Assembly (NCBI GenBank): GCA_009746045.1
Contig: RPFO01000156.1
Location: 3,780,091 to 3,844,090, forward strand
DNA from: Mesostigma viride
Taxonomy: Eukaryota > Streptophyta > Mesostigmatophyceae > Mesostigmatales > Mesostigmataceae
Reading direction: 5' to 3'
Length of the DNA stretch: 64,000 nucleotides
Part shown: positions 43,355 through 55,630 of the stretch, piece after piece
Layout of the letters: each line of letters opens with the position of its first letter
How positions within the stretch are numbered: the stretch's first letter is position 1
Notes under the pieces: model-generated
What the model saw: the letters and a program-made list of their open reading frames with translations, nothing else
Told to the model about the DNA's origin: nothing
The model's database searches: none
Program-made: the position numbers and the translations under genes

Positions 43355-44844
43355 ACCAGCCATGACACCCCAAAAGGGCACTTTTCTGGAAACCATACCT
43401 AGGCATGTGATAAAAATCCAGTTATGATGGGGGACCATAAATATGATTAAAAAAAAATTTTCCAACCACTTGGGGGGGTACTACCCCCCACCATGTGACA
43501 GTTATGTGCACTAAAAATAGAAAAAGACGCTGTTTTTGGCCGATTTTCCCTAGGACAATGGGCAAACCCAATGTGGCCAAATCATACATTCCCATCTAAT
43601 TGCAACCCTTGCCATTAATTCCAGCTAGTTTGCAGGTCAGAATAAGCATGTTTAGACACATTGAAATAATTTAGCCCAAAACACGTATTTTTTGGTGCCT
43701 AAAAAAATATAGGGCTTTTGACAGATCTGTAAAGTTAGGGCCCGAAAAATACAGATGGCTAGGCGTATATGCAGATCTGTTTTTTAAATACAGATCTGTA
43801 CGTAAACTCCGACGTAATGCCTTTACGTCTTCGGGGGTCGAAGTGCAGGCCGTGCTCAGTACCTGGAAGCAAAATTCAGCCATGGCTACGAATAGAGGAA
43901 TGTCAGCCGTATGACCTGCACACGAGGGTAATTAAGAAATCAAGCCGAAGTTAATCCTGCATCTGAGCGAGCAGAATAATTGCAAACACAACAGCAATTG
44001 TGCGACAGACCAAACAATATCGCCGCGTGCACTAGGCTCTGTATTCTGGTCACACCCAGATGCATTGGCTACATTGGATTAGGCGCCTTAACGAACTGAG
44101 TCGAGGCAAAACGCGAGGAGCGCCATCTAAGCAGTTGCTTGTCATGTCTATACGCCCGGGCATCTCATGATCTGTCTACCATGCACGCATTTTCCTTGGA
44201 TGAATCAAACAGCTTTTGACATTTTAATGGCGACAATGAAGTCCGGCCACGACAATATAGCGCTGCTCAGAGCTTCGTTGCCGAGAAAGGTTTAAGAGGT
44301 GCTTTGTCCGGGCAGATAATGTAACTCTGCCTAGACCCCGGTAGCTTTCAGCACGCGCATATTGCTTGAGGTAAGCGAGCCACGACGCCTGCAGGTGCTC
44401 CTGCCGAGGTGGAGACCTCCAAGAGCACGTGGATTAGGCTCATGCGTAAAAGCAGCATCGACCTTCATTCTCATGGTGTGGAAGGTCACTTTTCAGGATT
44501 AACAAATCTGAATGTTGATTGCCTGTTCATTTTCCGTCAATTGAGCAGCGATTGAAACCATGAGCCATGCAAGTGTAAGGTGCAGAATTCAGTTGATGAA
44601 CCCAAGCCGGTAATGTGCAAAATAGATGAACCCAAGTAATATGTGCAGATGTTTCGTCCCACTGGCTGTGTGCTATTGCATGAACCGTGTAGGCCCTTGG
44701 CGTGTACTCACTTGCTGCAACCGTGCCCACAGCTGCTTGTCAATACACGCGGCAGGCACAACGACTTTTGCCGCGAGGTGAAACATTTAACTCCCCCACA
44801 CCTTGCATTTTTCACTCTTTCTTTTCCCTATCCATCCTACCCCC

Positions 44845-45345
44845 CAGCACACACACACGCCAACATACATACACATGCACATAAATGTTCACACACACAT
44901 GCACACACGCACGCATACACACATGCACACATACACACATGCACACACGCACACATGCACACATGCACACACGCACACACGCAAACACGCACACACGCAC
45001 ACATGCACACACGCACACACGCACACGCGCACACGCGCACACGCGCACACGCGCACACGCGCACACGCGCACACGCGCACACGCGCACACGCGCACACGC
45101 GCACACGCGCACACGCGCACACGCGCACACGCACACACGCACACACGCACACACGCACACACGCACACACGCACACACATGCACACTGTGACATACACAT
45201 GTATGCACACAATATCACACGCATGCACACACCCACGTGCGCACATGCACGCTAACACATGCACACAAACATGTGCACACACCCACGAGCACACGTGCAC
45301 ATGCATACAAACGCACACAAACACAGGCAGACTTGCACACATGCG
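44845..45345. repeat. (CACACG)n / (CA)n microsatellite
   Basis: Alternating CACACG, CACATG and CACGCG units. Open frames of Thr-His or Cys-Val-Arg repeats on both strands are artefacts. A degenerate CCTG-rich stretch follows at 45415-45510. Confidence 0.95.
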
Positions 45346-45514
45346 CCACACACATCAATCCATCACCAATAAACGGGTTGCTTGGACCCAACGACCTTCT
45401 TACTCGCCTGTCCACCCAATGTTCTGCCCATCCTCCCGCCTGCCCGCCTGCAAGTCTGCCACCCGCCTATCTGCCCACCCATCTGTCAACCTGCCTGCCT
45501 GCCTGCTTGTGTGC

Positions 45515-46729
45515 ATGCCTGTGGGCCTGCATGTGCACCTGCGCCCATGCACTTATTATGCCCCCATGGCACATACATGCAGCCTAGCTAGTTGAGTGTC
45601 TCTAGGCACGCGCACATGGGTGGCTACATGGGCATTTGCCTGTGTCTTGGGCTGGGGCGTTGGGCTGATTAGTTCAAGAGTGGGCGGGAAGACGGTGGTA
45701 TAATTGGGTGCGTAGGGACGGAGTGGATGGATGATTGGGGGGGTTGGATGCGGGTGGGACTCAAGTTAGTGTTAAGTCCAATGTTGCCTATAGCATCAAC
45801 AAAAATAAGCGAGAAAGCAGCCTAAATTCAAGGAGCCTACTTCTTGTAACATGTGCCAAACTGCAATTAATGGTTGCAGGCTCACAAGCTGCCAGATTCA
45901 TAACGCAAATGGAATGAATTGCATGGTTACAGAACAAGCGTGTGGTTGGAAATCTTACAATGCGTGGCAACGTCTCTTTCATGTGCCCACTGACAACCGC
46001 TGTTCTTCGACACAAGAAGGCTTTGGCAAGCAACGAGCTTCGGCCAGGGCCTTCATTTCAAGGAACCGTGTGTGAAGCAAGAACTCAGGATTTACAAACA
46101 GAAACTATACCTAACTTTGCGACCTTCATGCAGTATGTCATGTGCATGGCTATGTAGTATGTGCCAACAATCACAACGAAAACGTGCGAAATTGCAAACA
46201 TTTCCATGGAAGGGCAGGAGCCACGCACGCAGCAAATTAAAACGGCTCGTGAACCTGTCGGGCATAAAGGCAGCAAAGTCTGGCCAGCAATAATGCAGTG
46301 CGATGCGAGACAAACTCGGTAAATATGGGCAGGCAGGCGCAGCTCGTCCTCAGCAGTGCTATCTAACGTGACGGCGCCTTATTTCCGCGTGCACGGTGCC
46401 GAACATGGCACTGGCCTGATTCCAGTTGCAGCAACGCCAGATGCCTTCCCGTCATAGAGCAGAGGCTTCCTGTACGTCGACATCGTTGGCTACCAATCGC
46501 TATGCTTCCCGTGATAATGCACTACGCGTCCGAACAAAATGTCGAGAAAGCAAACAATCTACACGCGAGAGAACTGGGCTGATAGCTTTTCAGTACTGGT
46601 TTTACCGTGCCTTCAAATTCCATTAGCTTACTTACCCATGGCTGACTAATTTTACCTAATTTACAGGTATTTGTACCACTGGCCGCACCGCCCGCAATCC
46701 CCGCATGCATGGCCCGGGACGAGTCTCGA
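45515..46729. other. Interior of the 3.1-kb element, right part
   Basis: No gene recognised; short frames only. Confidence 0.4.
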
Positions 46730-47254
46730 AGACGTAAGGACATTACGTCGGAGTTTACGTACAGATCTGTATTAAAAAAACAGATCTGTATATACGCCTA
46801 GCCATCTGTATTTTTCGGGCCCTAACTTTACAGATCTGTCAAAAGCTCAAAAATATATCAAATCATAGACACATGCAATGGGGTCAAATCTTATATTCAA
46901 AATTGGCCCAGGGTTGCAATCACACAGCCCCAAAGTTTCAGCTCATTCTGACCACGTTTACCCACATTGAAATATGGTCATGTGCAAAAAAAAAATGACA
47001 CGTAAAAGCAGTTTTGAGCACAAACAACACTCCAAAGGCACCCTTGCCCACCACAAACTGGGCCAAAACAATTGCAATTAATTAAATTTAATGTATCACG
47101 AAGCTTGCCACCAAATTACAGGTCATTCTGACCTAGTTTGCCCATATTACATCTTGTTATAGCTGCCAGCCTGCATGCTTGGTGCACCATGACATGAGGC
47201 GATACCATGAGCACATTCCTAATAAGCTTGCCCCCTGCATTCCTAACATTACAA

Positions 47255-48023
47255 TTCGTTCAAGTGGCCCGCCGGAGCGGCTGTACAATTTTTCCCAGTG
47301 AGCGCGCTGCCAAGTGTACTTGTGGGCAAATTTTTAGGTGCCCCGTCACTTCGAGGTACTAAAAATTAGGCTACGGTACGAATTCAGCGAATTTCAGCGA
47401 ATTTTCAGTCGAACCAAAGGAAGTGACGCCAACTACCAAAAAGTTTCCGTTACGAATTTTCAGCCCAACACTCGCGCAAAATGAAGTGACGGCAACTACC
47501 AAAAAGTTTCCGTTACGAATTTTCACTCCCACACGTTTGCACAAAAGGAAGTGACGGCAACTACCAAAAAGTTTCCGTTACGAATTTTCAGTCCCACACT
47601 TCGCGCAAATTTTAGTAGGGCTGCACGCAAGCTACCTTTCAAAATTTTGCGCTAGTATGGAACGCATTTCATTCGTCTGGAGGAACGCTGCCCGCCAACT
47701 ACCCCCGTTCAGAAAGTTCCGCCGAAATTTACCCGAGATTTGGAAATCTGAACGTCCGCGCAAATTTTAGTAGGGCTGCACGCAAGCTACCTTTCAAAAT
47801 TTTGCGCAAGTATGGAACGCAATTCATTCGTCCGGAGGAATGCTGCTCGTCAACTGCCCCCGTTCAGAAAGTTGCGCCGAACTTTACTTGAGATTTGGAA
47901 ATCTGAACGTGCGGTTGGAGTTTCGCGGGGAAACCCAAGTTCCCAAGTAATTCACCAATGACGCGCTTCGAACACTTGTCCGCTAAAACCTAAGCAGCCG
48001 CTCCGGCTGGCCACTTAAACGAA
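47255..48023. mobile_element. 769-bp foldback element with internal tandem repeats
   Basis: Ends 47255-47283 and 47995-48023 form a 29-bp inverted repeat with two mismatches, including GCCGGAGCGGCTG. Inside are three units of about 64 bp (from 47421, 47484 and 47549, with CAACTACCAAAAAGTTTCCG). Two units of about 155 bp follow (from 47602 and 47757, with TTTTAGTAGGGCTGCACGC). No target duplication is apparent. Confidence 0.65.
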
Positions 48024-48918
48024 ACTTGATGGCTGCGCTGGTTGTCTCCTTGACATTCCTAAGCTTGCCCCCTGCAAATGGGGCAGAACCACGAAAAACA
48101 AATGCTAGATGCTTGAAGAAAACAACCACCAACTCTTTAGTTCCATTATGAGCAGGTATGACCGCTTGCGGGAATCACTCATAGCCAACACCATGTCATG
48201 ACGCTTATGGATAAAAGGTGCATCCTTCATAGTCATAACGACCTGATCCCTGTCATCTAGGAAGTACAAGCCATGTTTAATGGAGGCTAAACAGGTGGGG
48301 ATGTGATAAGTAACTCACATATTCTCACCTTCCATACAACAACCTTGTTTTCCAGCAGGCTGAAGAGCCATGACAGGCGTTTATGAGCTCGCCAGCTCCT
48401 TGCACGTTCGGTGATGCCGCTCCCAGGCAGCTAGGGTCCTTGACTACGCAATATAGAATGTCTACCGTGTGAAAACCTCCATATATGAAGCGTAGCAAAG
48501 CCAGATAACTGCCCGATCAATTCTGGGTAGCTTTAGGAAGCATGGAATACGCAGCGTAAGGAAAACCATTCAAAGCTGCGGAAAATCTGATAGCACAACT
48601 GCAACAAGTGGAGAACAAAAGAGCAAGAAAAACCCAGAAACGGCGCCAAAAGTTTCATGCCAGGTTCATGAGCGCAAACAGACTGGGCGGTGACATGCGG
48701 CAAATCAACGTACCACGGCCGGCATTATTTCCTACCCAGGCGCGCAAGAAAAGCCAGCCAGCCATGGATGGATTAACCGCGGATCGCGCAGGCCTGAACG
48801 AAATCATTTTAGAAATGACAGGAAATGGCCGCAGATCGAAGACGCTTAGGTTATTTTCATGGTGTCCGTTACTAAACGACTCTTGCTGCATCAAAATAAC
48901 CCACGAATAGTGAATGGT
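48024..48918. other. Interval without recognised genes
   Basis: It begins with GGCTGCGCTGGTTGTCTCCTTGA, the same sequence that served as target for LINE copy 2. A 100-residue basic frame (48608-48910 plus, MENKRARKTQKRRQK) has no recognised domain. Confidence 0.4.
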
Positions 48919-49068
48919 ATAGGCTTTATACGGACAGCCTATACCACACCTTCAAACTCAGTGCACATCATTATCAAGTTGGTTATTGTACTGCACCATG
49001 CTGGGGGCCCAGCATACTCGAACACAAGGTGTTGCCCCTCTTAGCAGCGTGGGTGGGTGGGTGGGAGC

Positions 49069-49402
49069 TGAAAAGAGGCCTCCCTACGTCCCCTACACCA
49101 CTCTAAGTACTGACTATCATTCACATTGCGCCACGCAGGCCTGCCGGCTGGCGCAGGTACAAGGTGTACTGACTGCCAATCACAGTTGCGCCACGCCTGG
49201 CGGCTGGCGCAGGTAACAAGGTCTAGTGACGTACGTTAGAAGCTACCTAGGCCTGCACTCCGGAACCACACTCAGCCTAGGCACAAAAAGGGCCGGCCGG
49301 TGCAGTACCCTCGTGACAAGCGCTAGTCTTACGCTACCTACGGCAGGTCGGTCCCCTTTGAGCCCGTCCACGCGTCATATATAAAATGAGCGAAGCTCAG
49401 CA
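49069..49402 (+). repeat. LTR-like direct repeat, left
   Basis: 334 bp, identical by line-by-line reading to 50639-50972 (offset 1570). Confidence 0.85.
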
Positions 49403-50638
49403 AATACATTTCTTGTTTTTGGTCCATTGGAGTTCCTTCCCACCAAGAGAAACATTTATTTTACATTTTTGTGTGCTAGGCTTTATACGGACAGCCTATA
49501 CCACACCTTCAAACTCAGTGCACATCATTATCAAGTTGGTTATTGTAGCACCATGCTGGGGGCCCAGCATACTCGAACACAAGGTGTTGCCCCCACACCT
49601 CCTTCCTGGCCACCAAGGCTGTCGCCAACCTTGGTGCCGATTTTCTTTCCGCCCATGGCCCCCCTCCTGCACGCTGCCACGGCTGTACTGCCGCCCCCGT
49701 GTGGCCGCTACGGTTTCCCGGCGGACGCAGGGCAGCACCCATGTCGTTCCCCCCGTTAGGGGGGGCGGTTTCCAGCGGCTGCTCATTAGGCCTTACGCCC
49801 CCGGACCGTCTCTCACAAGCCCAGGACCCATCACCAGCCCCACCCCCGAGGCTGGGATTTCCCGGCATTGAAACCTTTGTGGCGATAAGCCCTCTACCCT
49901 ACCAAGGCCTTGGCTTGGAAACTGCTTAGCCAAGGCCCTGACCAGGGCTTGTGTTGTTGTAGGAAATTTTTTATGGCATAGATATGCCCCCCTGGCTGAA
50001 CCGAACTCTTTATCGCTTTTCCTATAATGCATCATACAGGATAAAAACAAGGCGATAAAACAGCAAGAATTTCAGCCCCGCCAGGCGAACATTCTTTGCT
50101 GAAAAACTGGGCAATGATGAAGAGCGCGCTCCTCCCACCAAGATTCGCTCCAGCCCCGCATCCTCCCCGAAACTCCCGTCTGGCCACAGGCCGAAAGATC
50201 GGGTCCGCTGTCAGGCTCCTGGCAGTTATGGGCTACCCTGGCACCCCGCGCTAGCCATCTCCACGTTTAAGGCAGATTCGCCTCCACCTGTGATTCTTTC
50301 CACCGTAGCCGCTGGCCCTGGCCTGTATGGCTCCTTCCCTGACGTTGTCCGACTAAAATCGCAGCTTCCCCAGTGTCAGGAAGCCGCTTGCCGCACCCAG
50401 GGGTTGAGGGGAATCGTCAGTGGGCCCAGCGCCGGAAATCACAACATTTTACTCAAAACGTAGAGCCCCCCACCCAACAACCATTACCGTGGCCTGTAAC
50501 GGTGGGTGGCGAACATAAAGACCTTTATTCCAGGCCTCACCACGCCCGGAGAGGCCGATAGCATCGTCTTACATTCAGCGCAGCCGCCATAGCGGCCAGC
50601 CGACCTTGCCAGCAAATGCTGGGATCAAGTTGCGAAGC

Positions 50639-50972
50639 TGAAAAGAGGCCTCCCTACGTCCCCTACACCACTCTAAGTACTGACTATCATTCACATTGCG
50701 CCACGCAGGCCTGCCGGCTGGCGCAGGTACAAGGTGTACTGACTGCCAATCACAGTTGCGCCACGCCTGGCGGCTGGCGCAGGTAACAAGGTCTAGTGAC
50801 GTACGTTAGAAGCTACCTAGGCCTGCACTCCGGAACCACACTCAGCCTAGGCACAAAAAGGGCCGGCCGGTGCAGTACCCTCGTGACAAGCGCTAGTCTT
50901 ACGCTACCTACGGCAGGTCGGTCCCCTTTGAGCCCGTCCACGCGTCATATATAAAATGAGCGAAGCTCAGCA
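50639..50972 (+). repeat. LTR-like direct repeat, right
   Basis: Second copy of the 334-bp repeat. Confidence 0.85.
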
Positions 50973-51134
50973 ATTCTACCGTCGCAGGCACGCATGCTAG
51001 ATTATTCATCGCGGCCAAATTGTTGGATGAGACCCCCGTGCAAATCTGTACCAACAAAGGCACCGAATTTGCAAATAGTGCAGATCTGGCTATGAAACAT
51101 CATAATAGAACATCACTTTTAACCATCGGCTTAA

Positions 51135-53021
51135 GGGGACGTGGCGCGCCGAATATTTTCCGCGCCAAAAAATTCGCGGTACCGTCCGTACGGTGTATAA
51201 TGTGTGCCCGGACCGCTCAACCCTCGCGGAGGTGGCCATGGCGGCATGCCTTTATGCAATATTAATCGATATGGCACGTAAACAGCTAGAAAAAATGCTT
51301 GAATTTCGCAGAAGATTAGTTGATGACCTCATGTCATGGCGGAAAGTTTACGGTTTGCAATATCGCTGATTTCTCGAACGGCTACGGGCGCGGGGGTCCA
51401 GGATATAATTTCTCTTGCGGATCATGAAATTTAATGCAGGTTTACGGCAGCTATTGTGAGGCAACGTAGGCTCTAAAGAGCGATTATGAAGCTAACTTAA
51501 TGGTGTTGTCGAGTTTGTGCCGAAGCTTCCCGGTTTCTTTTACATTTCCGGCATTCAAGGTAAGAACCTACGCAGGCCTGCGCATGTCGCCTTCGACGTA
51601 TTCACGGAAGGCGCACCTTCCTTGTTCGCCTGATCAATGGATGATGTCTTTTATTGTTCGAGCTTGCGTGCCAGTTTATGCATGAAACATTTCCACGCAG
51701 GCAGGTGCAATAACGTCGGCCTTTCGCCTTTTTTTCGGGCAGTTTCCCTGCAGGAAGCGCTCTTTTCCTTTCGGTTGCATCGTCAGATTCCTAGCAATTT
51801 CGTACAATTTCGTGTAGTTTGTGGCTGGCATGCTTAAGGCGCCGAGGTCAAGTTGTTGGTAATGTGTTGACATTTGTTTTCCATAATCCTTTGGACATGA
51901 GCTTGCTCAGACGCTTTGTTATGTGCCGGATCTGACACGCCTGTTTTAGTAAAGACATCCGGCATGTGCCTAGAGGCTAACAAGCTGGCATCAGCTTCTT
52001 AGCAAAGTGCCATATTGGAAAGGAAGGTGAGAGTGGTTCTTTTGCTGGCCATACTGCATGAGTGGCATTGCATTAGATAGGTGTTTTTATTGCTTTCCTT
52101 GAGCTATAACCATTAAGACTTCCCTGCTATGTGTGCAGCAAGGCAAGCTGGATAGGATGTGAATGCATGGCAGACAACATGTATGATTTGCTGCCAAGTT
52201 TGCAGGCTGCAGGTTGCCTCTATTGCTTGGGCAGTCTTTCTAAGGTTTTTACACGTATACTTGCTGAGTTCTTGGCATAAATTTACATGGTAACCTTGGG
52301 CTGAGCATAGTGTATGCTTTCTTGGTGCGTGTATGCCTAGCGAAGGTGTTGCTATGCGCACGCTGGCAAGGCTGGCCATGCTGAGGGCAGGGGAGGGCAG
52401 ATGAGGTGCCTAGCCTTTTCTTATGTTGTGTGATCGAGTTGGGCATGTTTTTTGGCTTCTTGGATGGAAAACATGCTGTCTAGGTGGCCTTATACACAGA
52501 AAAATCTCATTTAGCGTATGTTCAGGTTTTAGCACGCAAAACCTTATAACTTGAGCTAGACTTGTCGGAATGACCTGGGACTTGGACCACTGCTGTCCCC
52601 CTGTTAGCCGGATTTTCGCTTGATTTTGTGGCCTTATCTGAAGTGTTTATGATATGTTTATTCCCAATGTCCGGTAAAAAAAGACCTGTTTTGCGGGAAA
52701 ATTAATAACTGTTCAAGGTTTTGCCATTTCCATGATGTAAATAGCTCAGCAAGCTACACACTCAGGGAACTACAAATGGTTGATTTTTGGTTGCCAACAA
52801 ATGTGTGCATTGGCTGGGGCATACCCAGCCCTGATTAGCGTCTTTTTCTATTTATAGCGCAATATTGGCGTATACTTGGGGGTAGTACCCCCAACAAGTG
52901 CATGGACAAGTCACAAGAGATGTTATTTAGTGCCCGCAATCATATTTCAGCATTGTGCAAATGAATTTCAAGTGTTATTACCATAGTTCAATTTTTAAGG
53001 TTTTTGGGGTGCCACCTCCCC
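51135..53021 (+). mobile_element. TTAA-flanked non-autonomous element, copy C
   Basis: TTAA at 51131-51134 and 53022-53025 flanks 1887 bp. Termini GGGGACGTGGCGCGCC and GGGGAGGTGGCACCCC (complement) match at 13 of 16 positions. It shares the conserved internal blocks of copies A and B, including TAGCGTCTTTTTCTATTT. Coding capacity is absent. Confidence 0.78.
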
Positions 53022-53025
53022 TTAA

Positions 53026-53185
53026 TTTTTTCGCCTGTCGCCCGCCGGATTAGCCATATTGTAACGGAACGCACGTCGCCATGGCCACCTCCGCACGGTG
53101 CGCGCACTGTGCACCACAATCTCACGGTCCGTCGGTACCGTCCCGACTTTTTTGGCGCCAAAAAAGTCCCGGGTGTCATGTCCCC
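53026..53185 (-). mobile_element. TTAA-family 5' end fragment, inverted
   Basis: The reverse complement begins GGGGACATGACACCCGGG and contains the GGCGCCAAAAAA, GTGCGCGC and GGTGGCCATGGCGAC blocks of the family's left end. It lies between two TTAA sites, 53022-53025 and 53186-53189, and so abuts copy C on one side and the next TTAA element on the other. Confidence 0.65.
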
Positions 53186-53189
53186 TTAA

Positions 53190-54752
53190 CTCGCGTTATT
53201 ACATAACGCAATTTTTTGCGTTGTGAGGTTATAACGCAAAAAATTGCGTTGTTAACATGGAGTTCAAACAACTATTTCCCAATAGTTTAGAGGCCAAACA
53301 ACTGCAGTCAGGCTTAGTTTATAACCCTAGGATCTCATAAAAAAAATCCCCGTACCCAAGTACCCAACGGTTGCCACGTGGCATCATGCAATGCCAGCTG
53401 TAAATCAGGACTTTTTAGGGAAGACGAAGGTGATGGCCGAACGAAATCGCGCGTACCCACTGCAGTCCTGCTGTAGTCTAGCGACATGGCGCAGCTGTTT
53501 GACCCCAGGAAACGCGATCGTAACCTAATAGGAAGACATGTTAGCGTCCCAGCAACATACATAGTAGTCGTAAACGTGCAAGGGTGGCCAGAAATCGCCG
53601 AATCCAGCGACCATGCTGCACAGCTTTGGTGTGCCGAAATGCGCCATTTTGCGGCCACCGGCTGGGCCAAGGTAACGCCATCCATGCCTGGTAAAGCTTA
53701 AGCATCGTTTTCCTATCGATGTTTGACATTTATATATACGTTCTAGCTTGTGTAGCACATTCTTTTTGCACTATTCATGCTCTTTCTTGACCCTGGCCTG
53801 GCCCCTTTCTAAAACACCATTCTTAGATGCTTCCCTCAGTCAGTTGACCTGCCACAGGGTGATGGTGATAAGTTTTAGAGGCTGTATGGGTTTGAATACC
53901 TCCATATATGTTTGTTATACATTTCACATACACATATTGCATGAGTGTGAGGCAGTTGGCTGGTCTCTGTGGCATCATCAAGCACGTAACTGGTGAGTAA
54001 AAGCTTCCCATTGACAGCATGTGCCACCAGGTGTGCTGGCCATCACCTGGCAAGCTATAGCAGCTTAGGCCTAGTTTATCCTTGCTAGGGCAGGCTGAAA
54101 TAGGCTCAACACCACTAGTTTGTTGGTGGCTGCCTCCTAGAATGCATGCCTTGCGTAGGGTGTCCGTACCACGTTACCTACGTGCATGGACAAGGTGGCC
54201 GCAGTGCCCGCTCTTCTCGTTAAGCGTGGCATGTGGCCAGCTTGTATTATTGGCTGCAGGTGGTTGCCCTGTCTTATTTTGACATATCTGGGCTTAGTTT
54301 GTGCATCTCCATGGGTTTATGCCCCCCAAGGGGCCCACGGTGCCTTTTGTGTGCACCCACTTGTCTACCCAGTGTTATAGTGTTATAATTTCATGGGTGT
54401 GGGGAAAATAGGAGGGCTGCTTATTTCAAGCCCATATGCAGCCACGAGGGTCTACATATATTGCTTTTACTCCAAAAAATTCAGTGCCTGCAATACTTGA
54501 CCCATGTGGCATACCGGCCCCTTGTAGTGTGAGGGGGTCATAGTTTACGAGACCCATGTGTCTTCAACTTTGAATTTCACATAGCCAGGCTGGGAATTAC
54601 ATGCCAAGACCATATACTACATTTTTTTATATATCTCAGAGAATTCATAACTGGCCTCAGATAGCCCATATCATGCTTGCTTCATTAGATGTGTTTAATT
54701 GAAATAAAGTGTTATAACGCAAAAAATTGCGTTATAAATGTGCTAACGCGAG
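53190..54752. mobile_element. Second TTAA-flanked element family, 1563 bp
   Basis: TTAA at 53186-53189 and 54753-54756 flanks an inverted repeat starting CTCGCGTTA and continuing, with a small gap, to AACGCAATTTTTTGCGTT, itself a palindrome. The interior has no recognised ORF. It shares its left TTAA with the neighbouring fragment, so it either inserted at that existing site or vice versa. Confidence 0.72.
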
Positions 54753-54769
54753 TTAAGAATGTACTCCAA

Positions 54770-55630
54770 CACGCAAAATGTACTTCGTACCGAAGTTTGT
54801 CTTTTTATGCTGAAAATTGTCATGCATGATGTTTGCAACCAAAATAGACCTCGTACAAAGTTTGGTATCGATCGGACGTCATCTTGGTGACATTTGCTAG
54901 CAATAAAGGTACATTTTTGTCATTTTAAATTAAATTAAATAGTAATAAATAGGAAACAGTACTAAATCACGTCAAACCATCATGGATATTTGCAAGCAAC
55001 CTAATTACCACTAGAATAGACCATGCACAAAGTTTGGGGTCAATCTGAACTCAAAATAGTGACGTTTGCTAGCATAAATACTGCATTTTTTGCCATTTTC
55101 AAGCATTTTGCTCAATGTAAGCTACTAAACAATATCAAACTACGTCATAAAGCTATGAAATGTTGGAAGCAACCTAATTACCACTAGATTAGACCATGGG
55201 CCAAGTTTGGGCTCAGTTTGATGTCAAAATAGTGACGTTTGCTAGCATAAATGGTGCATTTTTTGCCATTTTCAAGCATTTTGCTCAGTGTAAGCTACTA
55301 AACAATATCAAACTATGTCAGAAAGCTATGAAATGTTGAAAGCAACCTAAGCACCACTAGATTAGACCATGGGCCAAGTTTGGGCCCAGTTTGATCTCAA
55401 AATAGTGACGTTTGCTAGCATAAATTGTGCAATTTTTGCCATTTTCAAGCATTTTGGTAAGTATAGTTGCCTCAAACTATGTCAGAAAACTGTGAATTGT
55501 TGTAAATAACCTGTTTGCCAGTACATTAGACCATCCTCAACTTGTAAGGTCAGGCATAGGTAAAGGTAGTGACATTTGCTAGCACTATATATGAGCATAT
55601 TATGCCTCTTTTCGCATATAAATAACAGGA
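54770..55630. repeat. Tandem array of about 173 bp, five units
   Basis: GAC(G/A)TTTGCTAGCA recurs at 54889, 55061, 55234, 55407 and 55571. The spacing is 172, 173, 173 and 164 bp. The two central units are nearly identical; outer ones are diverged. AT-rich, no coding potential. Confidence 0.88.

Larger units (their letters stand above)
43712..46848. mobile_element. 3.1-kb element with 9-bp duplication (MULE-like, non-autonomous)
   Basis: AAAAATATA at 43703-43711 and 46849-46857 flanks an inverted repeat of about 120 bp (43712-43836 against 46730-46848) starting G(G/A)GCTTTTGACAGATCTGT. It is rich in repeated ACAGATCTGT motifs. A 9-bp duplication with long inverted repeats suggests a Mutator relative. 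No transposase was recognised; the interior holds a long CA/CG microsatellite and low-complexity sequence. Confidence 0.7.
43355..47200 (-). mobile_element. TTAA-family element, copy D, truncated and interrupted
   Basis: The 43355-43700 segment is the reverse complement of the last part of copy B: AAAGGGCACTTTTCTGGAAA, a run of As, and AAAATAGAAAAAGACGC. It continues after a 3.1-kb insertion (43712-46848) at about 46858 with similar AT-rich sequence. The terminal TTAA ends are not preserved. The right limit is approximate. Confidence 0.5.
48919..50972 (+). mobile_element. LTR-like element, family uncertain (fossil)
   Basis: Two 334-bp direct repeats, 49069-49402 and 50639-50972, look identical by eye. 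They start TG and end CA and carry a TATATAAAA box near their ends. A 115-bp segment present inside the element (about 49476-49591) is also found to its left (48919-49035), suggesting a partial tandem arrangement. The interior (about 1.2 kb) has no recognised gag or pol, so the element cannot be autonomous. No target duplication was found. Identical repeats imply a young age. Confidence 0.5.

Noticed and set aside
44803-45595. Thr-His and Cys-Val repeat ORFs
   Set aside because: CA/CG microsatellite.
49386-49871. 161-codon ORF within the LTR-like element as gag
   Set aside because: No zinc knuckle, capsid-like motif or homology recognisable; the frame runs through repeat and GC-rich sequence.
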